From the NCBI GenBank assembly GCA_038025085.1, contig CM076153.1, forward strand, positions 16,219,001 to 16,283,000: a DNA stretch of 64,000 bases, read 5' to 3'. Both the position numbers and the translations under genes were made by a program. Every line of letters starts with the position of its first letter. Positions within the stretch are counted from its first letter, which is position 1. Below, piece by piece: positions 42,101-54,889 of the stretch. The notes under the pieces are model-generated. The model was not told where the DNA came from, searched no databases, and was given only the letters and a program-made list of their open reading frames with translations. The DNA is from Tetragonia tetragonoides (lineage: Eukaryota; Streptophyta; Magnoliopsida; Caryophyllales; Aizoaceae).

Positions 42101-44927
42101 TAGACCAATCTTACAAAATCTTTCTTGCTCTGATAAATTTTCTCCAGCGCTGACAGATGACGATTTTTTAAAGGTTCAGGCCAATCGTACCAACTGAACG
42201 TATCACAGACACTGTCGATTGCAGCAAAATATGCTGCATCCTCAAGCCAGCCTATAGAGTAGAGAAAAAGATTCAAGAATGTCAGCTCAGGTCTTTGCAG
42301 CCCAACTTTCTGCACCTAGAAACATAGACCAAGAGGTAATATTCAGTCATACCAAAATAAGCAAATATACTCTAGAAAAACATGCAATAGTCTTGGAAAC
42401 AGTTAACACATAATCTTGCAGAATACTTGGCTGTTATAGTTTCGCCAGTCCATCCTCTTAAAGCTACAGTAAGGATGATAACCATTTTTGCATTTGAAAG
42501 TAACTAATCTCCCGGAAGACAAATGTCAGTTCAGACTCATCACTACCCCATCCCACTATCTACTCCAATATTGATGACCAAACATGTCATTTTCATAAGA
42601 TCTCACACATGTGCTGCTTAAAAATTGCAAACAAACTGTACATACTAAATATAGTCGATCATGACTTTTTTTTGATAGGTTTCTAAAGTATGGACTATGA
42701 CTTAGCTGCACTTCTTTTACATTTTCTACAATGAATCATATTAATTGAGGAACAAACAGAAAATGATCACCAACCTGATATGCAGGGATCTCTACGAAAT
42801 TGTTGAAGCTCGCTTTTGAGTTCCCCGTCACTCCTAACAAGTCTCTCCGCGGCCTACCAAAAATCAAGGAAGGCAATCAAACAATCAACCTCTACCTAAA
42901 CATTGATCTTTACAACTTTTGGAATAGCAACAACTTTTTATATTCCATGAGCAAGTAGTCAAGTACGGCCAACAAGCAAAGAGACACCAAAGAGAATTTT
43001 AGGCAATGGTGACAAATAACCTGTCACTGGAAATAGTGATAGATTCAAATGAAAGTATGAAACCACTATGAGAAACACATAACAACGAAAAATTTTAAAT
43101 TATCCAACACATTGTCAAACGGTTGAAAACATTACTCGAACAAATGGGCAACAAGCTTGAATTCACTTAGTTTTTCGAAACAGCATTTTAGCAGGTCTAG
43201 TGTGAGGCAAAGAGTCACCCCCACACACATAATAGAAATGACCCTCATGACAAAACAGAGTCACCCCAAAACAAATTGAAAGTCATCCCGTGTCACTCAA
43301 GTTTTTTCCAAAACTAAAACAGATGAGAAAGCACGATTCTAAGGAGGACAATTTACCTTTGCCACCAAAGGATCTTTTATCTCAGCAACAGCAGCGAAAT
43401 TTACCCTGTCTGCATCACTACAATAGGGAATTTAAAATTCCCAAAAAAATATATGAAGCTGTCAGGACATAGTCAAGAGAACATTAACCAAGGATGCTGG
43501 GACGATTAGGGATAAGGATGGAGAGATTAGGCTTAAAGAATCTTACATTGGTTTAGGGAGCTCATCCTCCTTCAGTAACCCATCCTTTACCAGCTCTTCA
43601 AGAGAAATCAGAAGGGTGTTCCCACAATTTGCATCCTAAATTCAAGCATTCTGTATTAGACATTCACAACTTATTGATTCCCTAATGTTTCATTTCCTCT
43701 TTCCCTTTTTGTGTGCATTAATATATTTGCATGCCACATATAACAAGTCCAAAATTGATACTTCCTCTAAAACAGATAAACACAAACTATCCTAGTACCC
43801 TTTTCATCCATATTACGATCGGCAATTTGTAACAAGAAAGTCGAAAGGGTTTAAGCGGAAAAAGTGTATTAGCATAGTGGGAACATTGAAAGATAAAAAG
43901 TTGAAATCACATTTGTGTTCAAGTGAAGCTATTCAGTTGAGCATAAGACAATAGGCATTCTCTTGGAAATTTAAGTACGCCAATAATGGACAAAAGCCAA
44001 ACAAGGCACTAAGTAACAACCCCTTGGTAGTTAGTAACTATAGACACTTTTTATATGTCTTCATGCCAAGAAAATAACATGGACTATGTTACTTTCTTCT
44101 CCACAAAAACACTTGGGTTGGGACTTTGTGATTTCATCATCAGTACGTGATTCAAGCACAATTCCTACTGTAATTAAACTCGAATCAACAAGGTTTTTTT
44201 TTCTAATTATTGTTAATATATGGAAGCATGTTTCCACACATACAATCCAAATTCAACAACTAGCAAATTGGAAGGACATTAACCCATTACCAGAATCAGA
44301 TAAAAGAAAACACACAAATAAACAAATTTTCATCACCCCCAAACAAGAAAGAAAAAAAAGGATTAAAACCTGGCCAGAATATGGTGAGCCTTCTTCATTA
44401 GCCTTTCTTCCTGGAGGAACAAGCGGAAGAACCTGCCAAATTACCAAAAAATTAATTTCAAATTACATTACCATTGCCATAAATTAACCAAAACTGAACA
44501 CAATTTAAGCTGGAGAAAGAGAGAAATAATTGACCTGCCAAAGAGAGCAGCCAGAAGTGTGAAGCCAATCAATGAAATCAAAAGCATGGTCACCAAAATC
44601 GCCAATGCCATGAGGACCAGGCAAGGAAGTGGGATGAAGAAGAACACCGGCTCGCCGGCGATCGGAAGGGTTTGATTTTGGAAGGTAATCGGCGTAATTC
44701 GCCGGAAAATCTTCGCCGACGGTTGTAGTGGTGATAATATCAGCTGCAAGGGTAGCGACATTGTTGGTGGTTTTGTTGGAGTGTGGGGTGGAGATGGATC
44801 GAGAGGGTCCGAGATTGGAGAGAGAAAATGGTGGTGAGAGGAGAGAGAGTGTGGGAGGAAGGAAGGAGGTGGGTGGTGAGTGGGATGGGAGGAGAGAGAC
44901 TGGGTTGAGACTCATGAGAGATGGCAT
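36137..44927 (-). CDS. DPE1: 4-alpha-glucanotransferase, plastidic (disproportionating enzyme 1)
   Basis: GH77 D-enzyme: moves glucan units between malto-oligosaccharides in plastids during starch breakdown. I resolved 16 exons with GT/AG ends and matching phases: 44535-44927, 44370-44432, 43547-43635, 43357-43417, 42775-42853, 42115-42251, 41861-42019, 41697-41773, 39702-39841, 39590-39621, 39426-39500, 38920-38992, 38701-38789, 38505-38549, 38182-38334, 36137-36241. Total 1770 nt, 589 residues (598 if the upstream Met at 44954 is used), like other plant DPE1 proteins. The first ~60 residues are Ser/Pro-rich, fitting a transit peptide. Catalytic residues are present: D386 in RIDHFRGF, E433 in IIAEDLG, D486 in GTHDND. 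Also visible: RAGVLLHPTSLPGPHGIGD, GDMPIYVGYHSADVWAN, PHLPHNHE. The last exon starts FGNWSWR where relatives usually have VGNWGWR. Intact. Confidence 0.96.
36242..38181 (-). other. Long last intron of DPE1 (1940 bp)
   Basis: Spans the gap between exons 15 and 16. It contains a 15-base G run at 36385-36399 (a C run on the gene strand, near the 3' splice site) and mixed intergenic-looking sequence with no coding match. The other DPE1 introns are mostly 60-900 bp, so an old insertion is likely, but I cannot identify its ends. Confidence 0.65.
39842..41696 (-). other. Long intron 8 of DPE1 (1855 bp)
   Basis: Contains a 21-base G run at 39932-39952 followed by A and six more G, and a 24-base A run at 40060-40083. 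No coding match on either strand. The A run could mark a retroposed piece. Confidence 0.65.
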
Positions 44928-44954
44928 TGTTGGTGAATGGAAGAGTTTGAGCAA

Positions 44955-46807
44955 TGGAGAGTGACTGGGGGTTTGGGAAATTGGGAATTGGGAATTGGGA
45001 GTGACGGAGTGAGTGTTGAGTCACTTGAGTGTATACTCATTCACTGTCTGTCACTTTACTGATTCTAGTAAGCTACCGTCATCCAACATGTCAGCGTCAT
45101 TTTCATACCACGATTATAACATTTCTCATATCGGTGTAATTTCACTTAAATTAAATTAAATTAAATTTATTTCAGTTCAGTTCATACTTTATCACTTAGA
45201 TAATATTTTATTTTATAATAATAATTATATCATTTTAGACAGATTTTAAATTATACTTCAAATGAAAACAATACTAAATATAATAATTCTATAGACGAGT
45301 TATAAATCGCTAAAGGTCAATTTAAAAAAGTCAATTCAGTTAAATTTAATTTTTCAAATTGAAAAGGAGCCTAAGATGAAACTAATCATTTAATTAATTT
45401 TTATATTATAACTGGTCTAAGATTTTCATAGTGGCTGGGAGTCCTATTTGTGTCAGTTTGGCACGAGAAGGGCTCTGGATGAACTATATGTCCAGTACGC
45501 GAATAAAGACGGGCACAAAACATAAAGAAGGTCTAGTACATAAGTATAAGTGCAACTTCATTCTTAGTTAAGCCAAAATTGGTAATAGTCAATCTAACAT
45601 CATTATCTAGTACATAGCAATGACCTATTAGTGAAATATGCACTCGAATATATAGTGATTGATGTGCCACAGTAGACATAATGAGTTGTCTACGAGAACC
45701 TATAAATATAATAGTTTATCGAAATAATAATCTTTAAAAAAATCTAATCATTTTACGTATAAATATATTAGTAGCCTCCCAATAGATAACTTGGTACCTA
45801 ACAAATGCTCGATAACCATGTATGATAGTAAGAACACAAAACACTTCCCGCAAGTTTTTCCCAACTAATTAAGTAATCAACTAATCTCATAATAAAGCTT
45901 TCACATATAAACTCTAAATAGCTTCCCATCTCCATTATTGTGCTGCCTCACTTTCAGGCTATAATTTTATTTGCAACCACCCCCTCCCCTACCACCACAG
46001 TTAAAACTGAAAACATAAGAAACATATGTTTGATTTTGTGGCAAAGATCATGGTTCAACTCGCACTAAATCCTCTTTGTTGAGCCAGTTTGCAAGATTTA
46101 TCTTATTGGCTTGCATGTTGTGTGTGATTTGCACGCTATTGCATAGACTCAGGGTTTATCTAATGCACACTCTAAGAATAGTGATTGCAGGTTGCTCGTA
46201 TAAAAAATATAAAACTGAAAACATAAACACTCGAGCCCGTGATCATGGTAACATTGCACATAGCACCCTCTTGCTTATTGTATATAACATCCTCATGCAT
46301 GCAACCTATTAAAAAGAATCAACTTACACAAGTTTGCAAATAACAAATTAGTGTAATCACACTTAACAACAACAACAATAATGGGGTCACAAAAATCCAA
46401 AAGTTTTAATATGCTCCAACAAACTCATACAAACTCCAACAAGTTCTAAAATCAAATAAAAAGTCTCAACATGTTTTAATAATAATTAAAACATCAAATT
46501 TTCAATGACATAGTAGATTCCCTTAACTTTCAAACTACAAGTTTTTAGCTTATTATGTCTTATACATGAACTTATAAAATCGATCTTTACTTGATGATTT
46601 GAGTTCTCCGGCCTATTCTCCCAAAAGTTTAAGTTGATGAGTAGACATTTGATTATTCAACCACACGTTGGGAATAACTCTTGTCTGGACATTAAAACTC
46701 AAAACTTTAATCCTTATTGCATTGATTTCATACTCGAACTCAAGAACTTTGATCCGTGATAAAAGTATTTTGAAAAAAAAAATTGATCTAATGTGATAAC
46801 TGATAAC
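44955..46807. other. Intergenic between DPE1 and the terpene synthase copy
   Basis: The right side of DPE1 begins with probable 5' UTR/promoter (tandem GGGAATT-type repeats at about 44975-45000). The rest is AT-rich, with an (ATTAA)n patch near 45147-45172 and AACAAC repeats near 46363-46380. No gene is recognised. Confidence 0.6.
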
Positions 46808-47475
46808 TTATAACATGGCAGGATCTATCAAAACAGCTACAATCTTGGATTGCATGTATTGAGCCATAGTGTAGCCATCTTCATCAGCATGATAGACATC
46901 ATATAGAGCCCTACAAAGATTCAGAATTCTTGTTAGCAAAGACATTTCGATGGATGTGGGCCTAAGCATTTCTTCATTTATATTTTTCCATGCCTCCTCC
47001 ACGTGTTGATCAAGCTCATCGAGAGCTTTCTCTCGTGGGACACAAAATTGCTTCATGTAGCATTCTACGGCAGACGCAACATGTCCTCTACTTTGCTCAA
47101 ACTGAAAACAAAATATATAAAATTTGAGCATAAAATTATAAAACAAGGAAACAAACAAACAAATAAAACAAAAACAAAATAAAAATAAATAAATAAAATG
47201 AGGCAAACATTAGTTACATGCATACGTGGTGATGGATCATTGAATTTATATGTAAACGAAAAATAATATTGTATGCATAGATCCAAACCTTATGGGTAGC
47301 CATGTCATTCAAGAGCCTTGAAATTATGCATGAAGCTTGTGGAGCCTTGGGGTATTGGTGGATCCATTCAAATGCATCCTTAGTTGCAATTTCCCCCATG
47401 CCCAAACAAGATGCAGTAATCATGTAGAAGTAGCCAGAGCTTACAATTCCATTCTTCATGTACTCGTCGTATGTT

Positions 47476-47742
47476 TGTCCACCATTTTTATTGGAGTCAA
47501 AAGCTTCACTACTTTTTGGCTTTGGAATATAATGGAATAAAGCAAAATGGCTCATAAAACTGTCAGCACTTCTTATTTATTGTGAAGTTGCCAATGGTCG
47601 TCGCACTTCGGATCTCGGGTCAAACGGAAACAGCCTCTCTGTGAGACTTTCACAGGGGTAAAGCTGCGTACAACCGACCCCTCCTTATCCTGCCTAGGCG
47701 GGAGCCTCTTTGGAGGCACTGAGGTTATATTGTTGTTGTTGT
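47476..47742 (+). mobile_element. Au-like SINE inserted in terpene synthase exon 6
   Basis: 267 bp between 18-bp direct repeats at 47458-47475 and 47743-47760 (one mismatch). The plus strand carries GGTCAAACGGAAACAGCCTC, GGGTAAAGCTGCGTACAA, GACCCCTCCTTATCCTGCC and GGCGGGAGCCTCTTTGG, as in plant Au-type SINEs, and ends in TTGTTGTTGTT before the right duplication. It is antisense to the host gene. The left ~100 bp (to about 47575) is less conserved and may be a variable 5' part. Confidence 0.88.
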
Positions 47743-49656
47743 ATGTACACGTCGTATGTTGGAACATAATTTTCATGACACCATTTAGCTTCTTGTAAGC
47801 AGCCTTGGCATGAAGCTACCATCTATAAAATAGGATTAGTCAATAAAGTTATTATGATATATCAAAATAAATGTCTTGATTACCTTTTTGTGTTCAGTTA
47901 GAAATCACCCATAATTGATTATGAGATTCTTGTATGTAGAAGGTTGTTCTGAAATCTACTATATATTAGAAGTTTGGGTATTACGAAAAAAAATGAACCA
48001 CAATGAAAACAATTTTTTAGTAAAAGTAAAATTGCATCTCGAACATTGTAGTCTACTACGAAGTTCGATTTTACAAATGGGATCAGAGTAAAAAAGGAAA
48101 GATATTATATGTATTTCAATATGTAAAATTTCATACTTCTTGTTGGATGTAACAAATAGCATATGATCTTCCTTCTTTAGTTAATTCTTGCTCAAATTCA
48201 TGAAGTAAGTCGAGGATGGCCTGATAAATCACTTTCATGTACTCAGGAAGTTGATTTATGCAGCTTTTGTCCCACCTGGAATTACATCATCATTCTTTTA
48301 TTACAAAAATCAACCATATACACGCGTGCGCGCACACACGGAGAAAATTCAAGATTAAGGTAAATCAGGTTATATACTAACCTTTGAATTGCTTCAGTGA
48401 AGAGTTCCAGCTCTTGGATACTCCCATATGCATCATATATATCATCTATGACAGATATTACCTTGAATAATTTGTGAAGAATTATTCGAGCAAATGAATG
48501 GTTGGGTTCATGGTACACTCCCAAAGTCCAAAAGTAGGCCTCCACCATTCTATCCCTCACAAAGGGTAACTTTGTGGTGAAATCTAAGTTTCTCGACCAT
48601 CTGATTATTGTAGTGTTAGAAAAGTAACATACTTGTTTTAGAAATAATGGTTAATGTAAGAATTGCATTCATAATAACGAGTAGGAACGATCTTAAAAGA
48701 ATAACCTACATCATGTGAGTGTTCCATATCGAAAGAAGAGGAGACTCAGACTAGCATATAAGTTAGTGGGTTGCTCCACCTAACACCTATTGGTTTTAGG
48801 ATGGAACCCTATCGAACTTGTGTGCAGTCTACTCTTCTCCAAGTTTAGGCCTGCAGGCAGTAGGTCCATTGAAGATTTAAGAAACGAAGATGCATCATTA
48901 AATAAAAATAATAATTACCTTGTGAGTTCTCTGAGCTCATCTTTGTGCAAATGTTGAAGCAAGTCGAATTCTAGTTTTGCAAATCTAAGCAAAGTTACGT
49001 CATGCGAAGGATCAGACTCATAAAGAGAGATGTAATACTTAGATTCAAACTTTGTAGTTCGTCTGTGGAGAGGTAACTTCAAGGCATGAGTTATTTGTGC
49101 CACCAATAATGGAGAGTTCAGTTGCTTAGCCAAGGAGGTTAGATATGTAGTTGTAAATTCCAAAGCTTCATCTAGGACCTTTTCTCCATGAACTCGAAGT
49201 TGTGAGGCTTCGTATAAGCTTATGATGCCTTGCACATCCTCTTTCATTGAGTCCTTATTAAAGCTTCCATGCATAGTGTGCTTACACTTGTCGAAGATAT
49301 CTGCTTTAATTCGTAAGACATAATAGCTTTGTTCTGTTAGTAGTGGCGGAAGGAAAACATATGAAAAGTAAATAGAGACATACAAAAACTAAAAATTGAT
49401 GCTGACACAAGACTTGTTGGGTAGTCAATCGGTTATGGTTTTCAAAAGTTAAGAAGAGTTGAAATTAGTTAGTACTGATTTTATTTTTGGTAACCATAAT
49501 TGAAATTGGTTGGACCAATTCTATTGCGGTACTGAGTATTCGAAATTTCTGTTTTTTTTTTTTGATAATTTATTCGAAATTTCTGTTAACCCCTACTGAT
49601 GCGCCCCTTGGTTTTCCCCCTTGCAGTCTCTCCCATATTTGGATTAAAAGCTACTA

Positions 49657-49902
49657 CTCACTCCGTCCTATAAAATCCTAAACATTTGCTTTTTGAAGGT
49701 CAAACTTAACAAACTTTGACCATTAATTTATGAAAATATATAAAGATTCACAATATGAAAATACTTTTGTTAGATTAATTTTTAAAAGTACTTTCAAAAA
49801 ATCATATTTTTGTATTTATATAATTGTAGTTATTTACGGTCAAAGTGGTGTCTTAAAGACCGTGAAAAAATAAACGTTTAGGATTTAATGAGACGGAGAG
49901 AG
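49657..49902. mobile_element. Stowaway-like MITE in terpene synthase intron 2
   Basis: 246 bp with inverted ends CTCACTCCGTCC...CCTAAAC and its inverse GTTTAGG...GACGGAGAGAG, flanked by TA at 49655-49656 and 49903-49904. Noncoding. Confidence 0.88.
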
Positions 49903-50430
49903 TATAAAAACACTAAGTAAGTTTTCGTGTGGGACTTCCAAAAGTCTAATTCAAGGATATGGTTAATTCCCACCTATTTACTTTCAATGAGATGCAAGCA
50001 TTTGCATTTTGACCTCTTCTTAACACATTCCAATTCGAATTCAAAATAATAAAGGAAAAGAAAGAAATAAAAATTATGGAGTATTTATATTTATAGGGAG
50101 TTCACCGAAATTATAAATAAATCTACTAATAATATTATTGTACATATCTTACTTACCACATAAGATGTGAAAACCATGTTGCCTCAAGAGGCGAAACCTT
50201 AGAAAAACGTAAAAGAGATCATCCTTATAACTATTGTCATCGTAATGGTTCTCATGAAAATTTCGCAAGTTTGCTTCAATTTCTTTTTCAAAGTGGTATG
50301 CCAACCCAAGTCGTTCGATTCTATCTATGAGAACAATTCTTTCCTTTGGGTTCTTAGCAACGCCCAAAAGTTGTTGTTGCACTTCTTCTTTGATCTCTCC
50401 AATCTCTTTCATCTTTTGGCTTCGTGTAGC

Positions 50431-51299
50431 CTACAACAAAATAGTATAATTGAAACAAAATCAGAAAGACAGTGCAAATTGATTATAATCGAACGAAGTT
50501 AAAGTTAATACTCCTATATCATAATGACATAATCTTTGCAAGTCCAAATTGTTTCTAAGTCAACTTACTATTATTTATAATATTAAAAGACAGCAGAATT
50601 TGTCTCCTATTTTTATAATGGAATTTTGGCAAACTAAACTTATAATCCCCGAACTATTCCCAATTTAATATTCTAATAATTATATATTAAACTGGGCAAT
50701 GAATTAACTACACATTTTTTCTATCCCTCAAAGAGAAATTTCATCCTCATCCCTAAGATCTTAAAATTTTATTCTCACTCCCCAAACGTGAAGAATAAAA
50801 AATACAATTAATAAATAAAGGGATTAAATTATAACACTTATAAGTTGGGCTTCTATCTCCGAAACATGCAGGGGGCATGGATAGGCCAATTACTTACAAA
50901 AATCCACCACGTTTTTGATTGAAACATCCAACCAAATCATATGAGTAGTTTAGACAGGGAATTAAAAAGGAGATAGACGACCAAAGAAGAGAGCGAGAAA
51001 CGAATGGAATTTGCAACTCGGTACGTGTAAAGCGAATTAAGTTATTTGACGGAATATATAAATGGTGCGGTTCGGTAAAGAATGTAGTCTGAAGATTCAG
51101 ACTCTTGGTGGATGCAGGATTCTCATGTAATTAAAAGGGTGAAACTAATACTTGAGTGTCGGGAAGGAGCAAAAAGGGACGTAAAAGTATTAATATTGGA
51201 GAAAATATTGATAAACCCCCGAATTACCAAATTGGTCCTTTAAATGAATACCCTTGGACAATTTGGTCCTATTAAAAATGCATGAGACAAGTTAGTCTT
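50431..51299. other. Upstream of the terpene synthase exon 2; no exon 1 found
   Basis: AT-rich sequence between exon 2 and the LINE. I looked for the conserved exon 1 (Arg-Arg then a W-G-D segment) on the minus strand and found nothing. Confidence 0.6.
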
Positions 51300-54005
51300 T
51301 TAAAAATTAGCTTGAAGGCATTTCGTGGCTAAGTTGTCTTTCTTGTTTGTTAAGTTCCAACACATTTTTGTTTTAAGAATAGTGTTGACATCCCTACAAC
51401 TCCTGTTACCCAAACCCCCCACCTCAGTGGGAGAAAACACAGTAGCTTTGTTAACCAAATGAATTTTTTTAGCATCGTCAGAATCTCCCCATAAAAACCT
51501 ACACATTACATGGTCCATTTGGTCCAGTAACTTGACATGTGGGTTTAAACACTGTAGGTAGTAATTAGGGATAGCACTTAGAGTAGCTTTCACTAAACAC
51601 AACCTGCCAGCTTTAGAGAGAAAATTAGACTGCCAATTTGCAAGTTTACCTTTCATTTTGGACACAACAAATTTCAAATCATTCTGTGTAGGCCTTTTAG
51701 CTCTCAGAGGAAAACCAAGATAAATTCCCAGATTATCACAGGCTTTAATGCCAAAACAGTCCTCAGTAAGTGTTATGGTCTCTACTGGAGCATTCTTAGA
51801 CACAATTAATTTGCTTTTCTCACAATTGATTTTTTGTCCAGAAGCCTAGCAAAAAATATCAAGAACAGATTTAATGTTTTTAATATTTTCTTTTGAGGCT
51901 TCACCAAAAATCAGAAGATCATCAGCAAACATCAAGTGAGATATAGGAAGTTTCCTCCTCCCAATAGCAAAAGGGGTCCACTTTCCATCCTCACAAGCCT
52001 CGTGAATCATTTTTGACAAATGTTCCATACATATAACAAACAAATAAGGGGAAAAAGGGTCTCCCTGCCTAATCCCCCTAGAAGGAAGAAAAGAGTCAGA
52101 TATTTGTCCATTTATAAGCACAGAAGTGGAAACAGTTGAAATACAATTCATAATGAGACTCACACTTTGGGATCAAAATTACAAGACAAAAGACAAAATC
52201 TGACAAAATCCCACTCAAGACGATCATAAGCCTTTTCCAAATCAAGTTTAAGAGCAAAGAAGCATTTTTTTCCTTTAATGTTAGCCAAAGAATGCACAAT
52301 CTCTGAAGCAACAATAACATTAGTCTCACTCTCCCTACCAGGAATAAAGCTACTCTGGTTAGGTGAGATGATTCTGCCTAGATGAGATCTAAGCCTCAAG
52401 ACTAAAATTTTTGTAACAAAAGAATGTTGCACAGACTTATAAGTCGGAATTGCCTTATTGAGGTAGGGCAATCCACTTTGGGGATGAGGCTGATGACAGT
52501 ATGGTTCAGTTCATCGGGTATTACACCCTTACTAAACCAACCCTGGATACTGTTACACACCTCATCCCCACCTTGTCCCAGTACCTTTGAAAGAACACAG
52601 CATGGTATCCATCAGGGCCTGGGGCCTTGATGGGTGCCATAGAAAATAATGCTTTTCTAATCTCAAAAATTGAGGGAATAGAACTAACCCAAATCACAGG
52701 AAAGTCAGGATTACAAACAGGAACTTGGGATCTGACCATGCCCACCTTCTCGGTAGTAAACAAATTAAGGTAGAATTGTGTGATATGGTTAGACAACTGG
52801 CAGGGATCGTCAATAATAACACCTACATCATTTTCCAAACTGAAAATCCTACTCTTTTTCCTTTGAATTAAAGTAGAGTTGTGAAAATAGCTGGTGTTTC
52901 TTTTTCCCTGCGCAATCCAATTCATTCTTGATTTCATAAGCCACAAAATTTCTTCATGTTCATATACCAAATTAAGTTCATTTTGCAATTCATCCTCCAA
53001 GTTGATCAAAAAATCAAAGAATGGGTTGGCACAAAGACCTTTTTGCACCCCATCCAACCTAGCCAGCAAGACTCTTTTCTTTTTTAACACATTACCAAAA
53101 AGATTCATATTCCAATCACACACAGCAATTTTGAAAGACTGTAACTTTGTAACAATATTCAATTCATTAACATACCCATTCATCATCCACTAAATTACCA
53201 AAGGAAGGCTCAGTTAACCACATCGGCTCGAATCTGAAAGGTTTTTTTTGGATAGGGAAGGTGGTGGTTTAAAGAGGCTAACCAGAATAGGGCAATGGTA
53301 TGACTTGTACCTAGGGAGGTGTTTAACCACAGTTTCAGGGAACAGATTAAACCATTGAGGGTTACCCATAGCTCTGTCCAGTCTCTCTAAAATGGGATTC
53401 CTCCTCCTCCTGTTGGTCCACGTGAAACGTTGACCCGTGAAACCGAAATCCAACAAATTACACTCATCCAGGCAACTATTGAAAATATCTACACGGTACT
53501 GTTTCACAGGTCTACCCCCCCCCCCCCATTTCTCATGGGAGCTAGCAACTTGATTAAAATCCCTCAAACACAGCCAAGGCAAATGAATTAATGGAGCGAT
53601 AGCACACAATTATTCCCACAAAACTTTCCGCATTTCATGTTTAGTATTAGCATATATGGCAGATGCAAAAAATTCAATATCACTAGAAAATACCTTCAGG
53701 ACACCGTGTGCTCCTTGCTTGGTGCAGCTCATATGGTGGAAATGGACTCGTGAGGAGTTCCATAGCAGCAAAATGCCCCCTGAGAAACCCACCGGCTCAA
53801 CGAGATAACTCTTGTCAAAAGGAAGTGATCTGATTATGTTCTCACAAATTTTCCCTCCGCCTCTAATTTCAGAGAGGATAAAAAGATCAGGTTGATGGTC
53901 TGAACAAAGTTGCAAAATTTTTTGTTTGAATGAAGGGCGAGCAATGCCCCTCGCGTTCCAAGCTATTATCGACATGAAAAAATCAGGGTTTGGATACATC
54001 TGGGC
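51300..54005 (-). pseudogene. LINE ORF2 (endonuclease plus reverse transcriptase), broken
   Basis: The endonuclease begins SIIAWNARGIARPSFKQK near 53975; GGILLLWNSS, LRDFNQVASSHEKWGG and KSYHCPILV mark its active-site blocks. A stop at 53610 and a frameshift near 53214 break it. The RT follows: IKAPGPDGYHAVFFQRYW (about 52560), SFIPGRE, LKLDLEKAYDRLEWDF, GIRQGDPFSPYLFV and the catalytic MFADDLLIFG (FADD at about 51918-51929), then LGIYLGFPLRAKR and LSKAGRLCLVKATLSAIPNY. Further breaks are near 52521, 52470, 52160 and 51846. A 13-base C run at 53515-53527 falls in the glycine codons after EKW. Confidence 0.9.
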
Positions 54006-54640
54006 CCCCCTGAGGCACCCCATCCCCTCTCTCCGAACTTGCTCTGTTTTTACTTCGAGCTCTTTGTCTCTTGCGTTCCTTATCTTGATCATTCGGAACC
54101 AAAGATGATAACCTAGGTTTGGATTCGGAGTGCTTTCTTCCTTTAGGCTTAGCTACATGTTCACTTGGTATACTAGGAGAAGCTTCTGTATTACTATCAT
54201 TGTGTCTGTGTAACTTCCCCATAGTATCTCCATGAAAGGCTGTCTTTACTAGCTTCAGGGATGGGGTGGGGTCCATTAGATGTTGTAGTTCCACGGGAAC
54301 TAACAGTGGGGCATTTATCTCGTCTAGCAGCATCAATTTTTCCCCTATCTCTTCTTGTTGCTCCTGCGGAAGATGAACGAGATCGCCTAGTTGCGGTAGA
54401 TGACCTGGTTGGACCTTGCCATATAGGGACATCAACAAGGAACCCCAGTTCAATCTCATCCTTTCTGGGTTCCGTATGATTCTTCTTACTTCCAAGTTGG
54501 AAAGTGGATAAACTTCCCCCGAGTGTTCTCTGTAGAATTTCAAGTTTTTGCTGTTTAGATCCATCTCCGGTAGTGATTTCTTCAAGGGTTTCATTAAGCA
54601 CAGCGAATTGACTGCCCGGAAAAACATGGGAGGGGTTCAT
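53983..54640 (-). pseudogene. LINE upstream ORF (ORF1-like), fragment
   Basis: Two overlapping frames (54640-54197 and 54627-53983) start from MNPSHVFPGSQFAVLNE and a later Lys/Arg-rich tail (KERKRQRARSKNRAS). The position before the endonuclease and the basic tail fit the region between ORF1 and ORF2 of plant LINEs. A frameshift separates the two frames. No zinc knuckle is visible. Confidence 0.55.
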
Positions 54641-54889
54641 AGTGGGCTTATAGAGTTGGTTGGGCTTGGCGGCGGTAGTGGTGTGGCTGAGGAGTCCGGC
54701 GAGGCCGGGAGAGGTGATTGAGGTGGGCTGTATGGTGGGGATTCAAATGGGGTTAGTGTTTGGTAATGGTGGTGGTAGAACTGGCAAAAATGGGATGAGA
54801 AGAGTTAGGTTTAGAAGGGGGGAGGCTAGTGTAGACGCCAAAAAAGCGTCTTCAGATTTCTCCGCAAAAGCCCGATGATGAAAGGAGTA

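Larger units (their letters stand above)
46808..50430 (-). pseudogene. Sesquiterpene-synthase-type terpene synthase, SINE-disrupted
   Basis: Terpene synthases ionise prenyl diphosphates to form terpenes in the cytosol (TPS-a type, inferred). Exons on the minus strand: 50157-50430 (exon 2), 48919-49300, 48382-48600, 48137-48275, 47289-47822 (contains a SINE), 46808-47101. All splice sites and phases fit the conserved plant TPS structure. Motifs: RDR in LPFVRDRMVEAYFW, DDxxD in VIDDIYDAYGS, and the second metal site NDMATHKFE across the last junction. Exon 6 without SINE plus one target duplication is exactly 249 nt (83 codons), so the frame was intact before insertion. The SINE adds a stop soon after the duplicated TYDVYI codons. 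Exon 1 with the RRX8W region is not found in 50431-51299. About 518 residues would remain, against the usual ~550. A Stowaway MITE lies in intron 2. Confidence 0.93.
51300..54885 (-). mobile_element. Decayed LINE (non-LTR retrotransposon)
   Basis: Minus-strand order: 5' leader and upstream ORF (54885-53983), endonuclease (from 53975), reverse transcriptase, then a post-RT region ending at 51300. The zinc-binding and RNase H parts that follow in plant LINEs are absent and there is no poly(A) tail, so the 3' end is truncated or deleted. No target duplication was found. Confidence 0.85.

Noticed and set aside
44086..44487. 133-codon frame on the plus strand within DPE1
   Set aside because: Overlaps DPE1 exon 2 on the opposite strand and has no family resemblance.
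45125..45380. MITE-like AT-rich block near DPE1
   Set aside because: No convincing inverted ends or target duplication; only simple AT repeats.
28575..50430. Sulfotransferase, DPE1 and terpene synthase as a biosynthetic gene cluster
   Set aside because: DPE1 is a primary starch enzyme, the terpene synthase is broken and the spacing is filled with transposons; no pathway links them.
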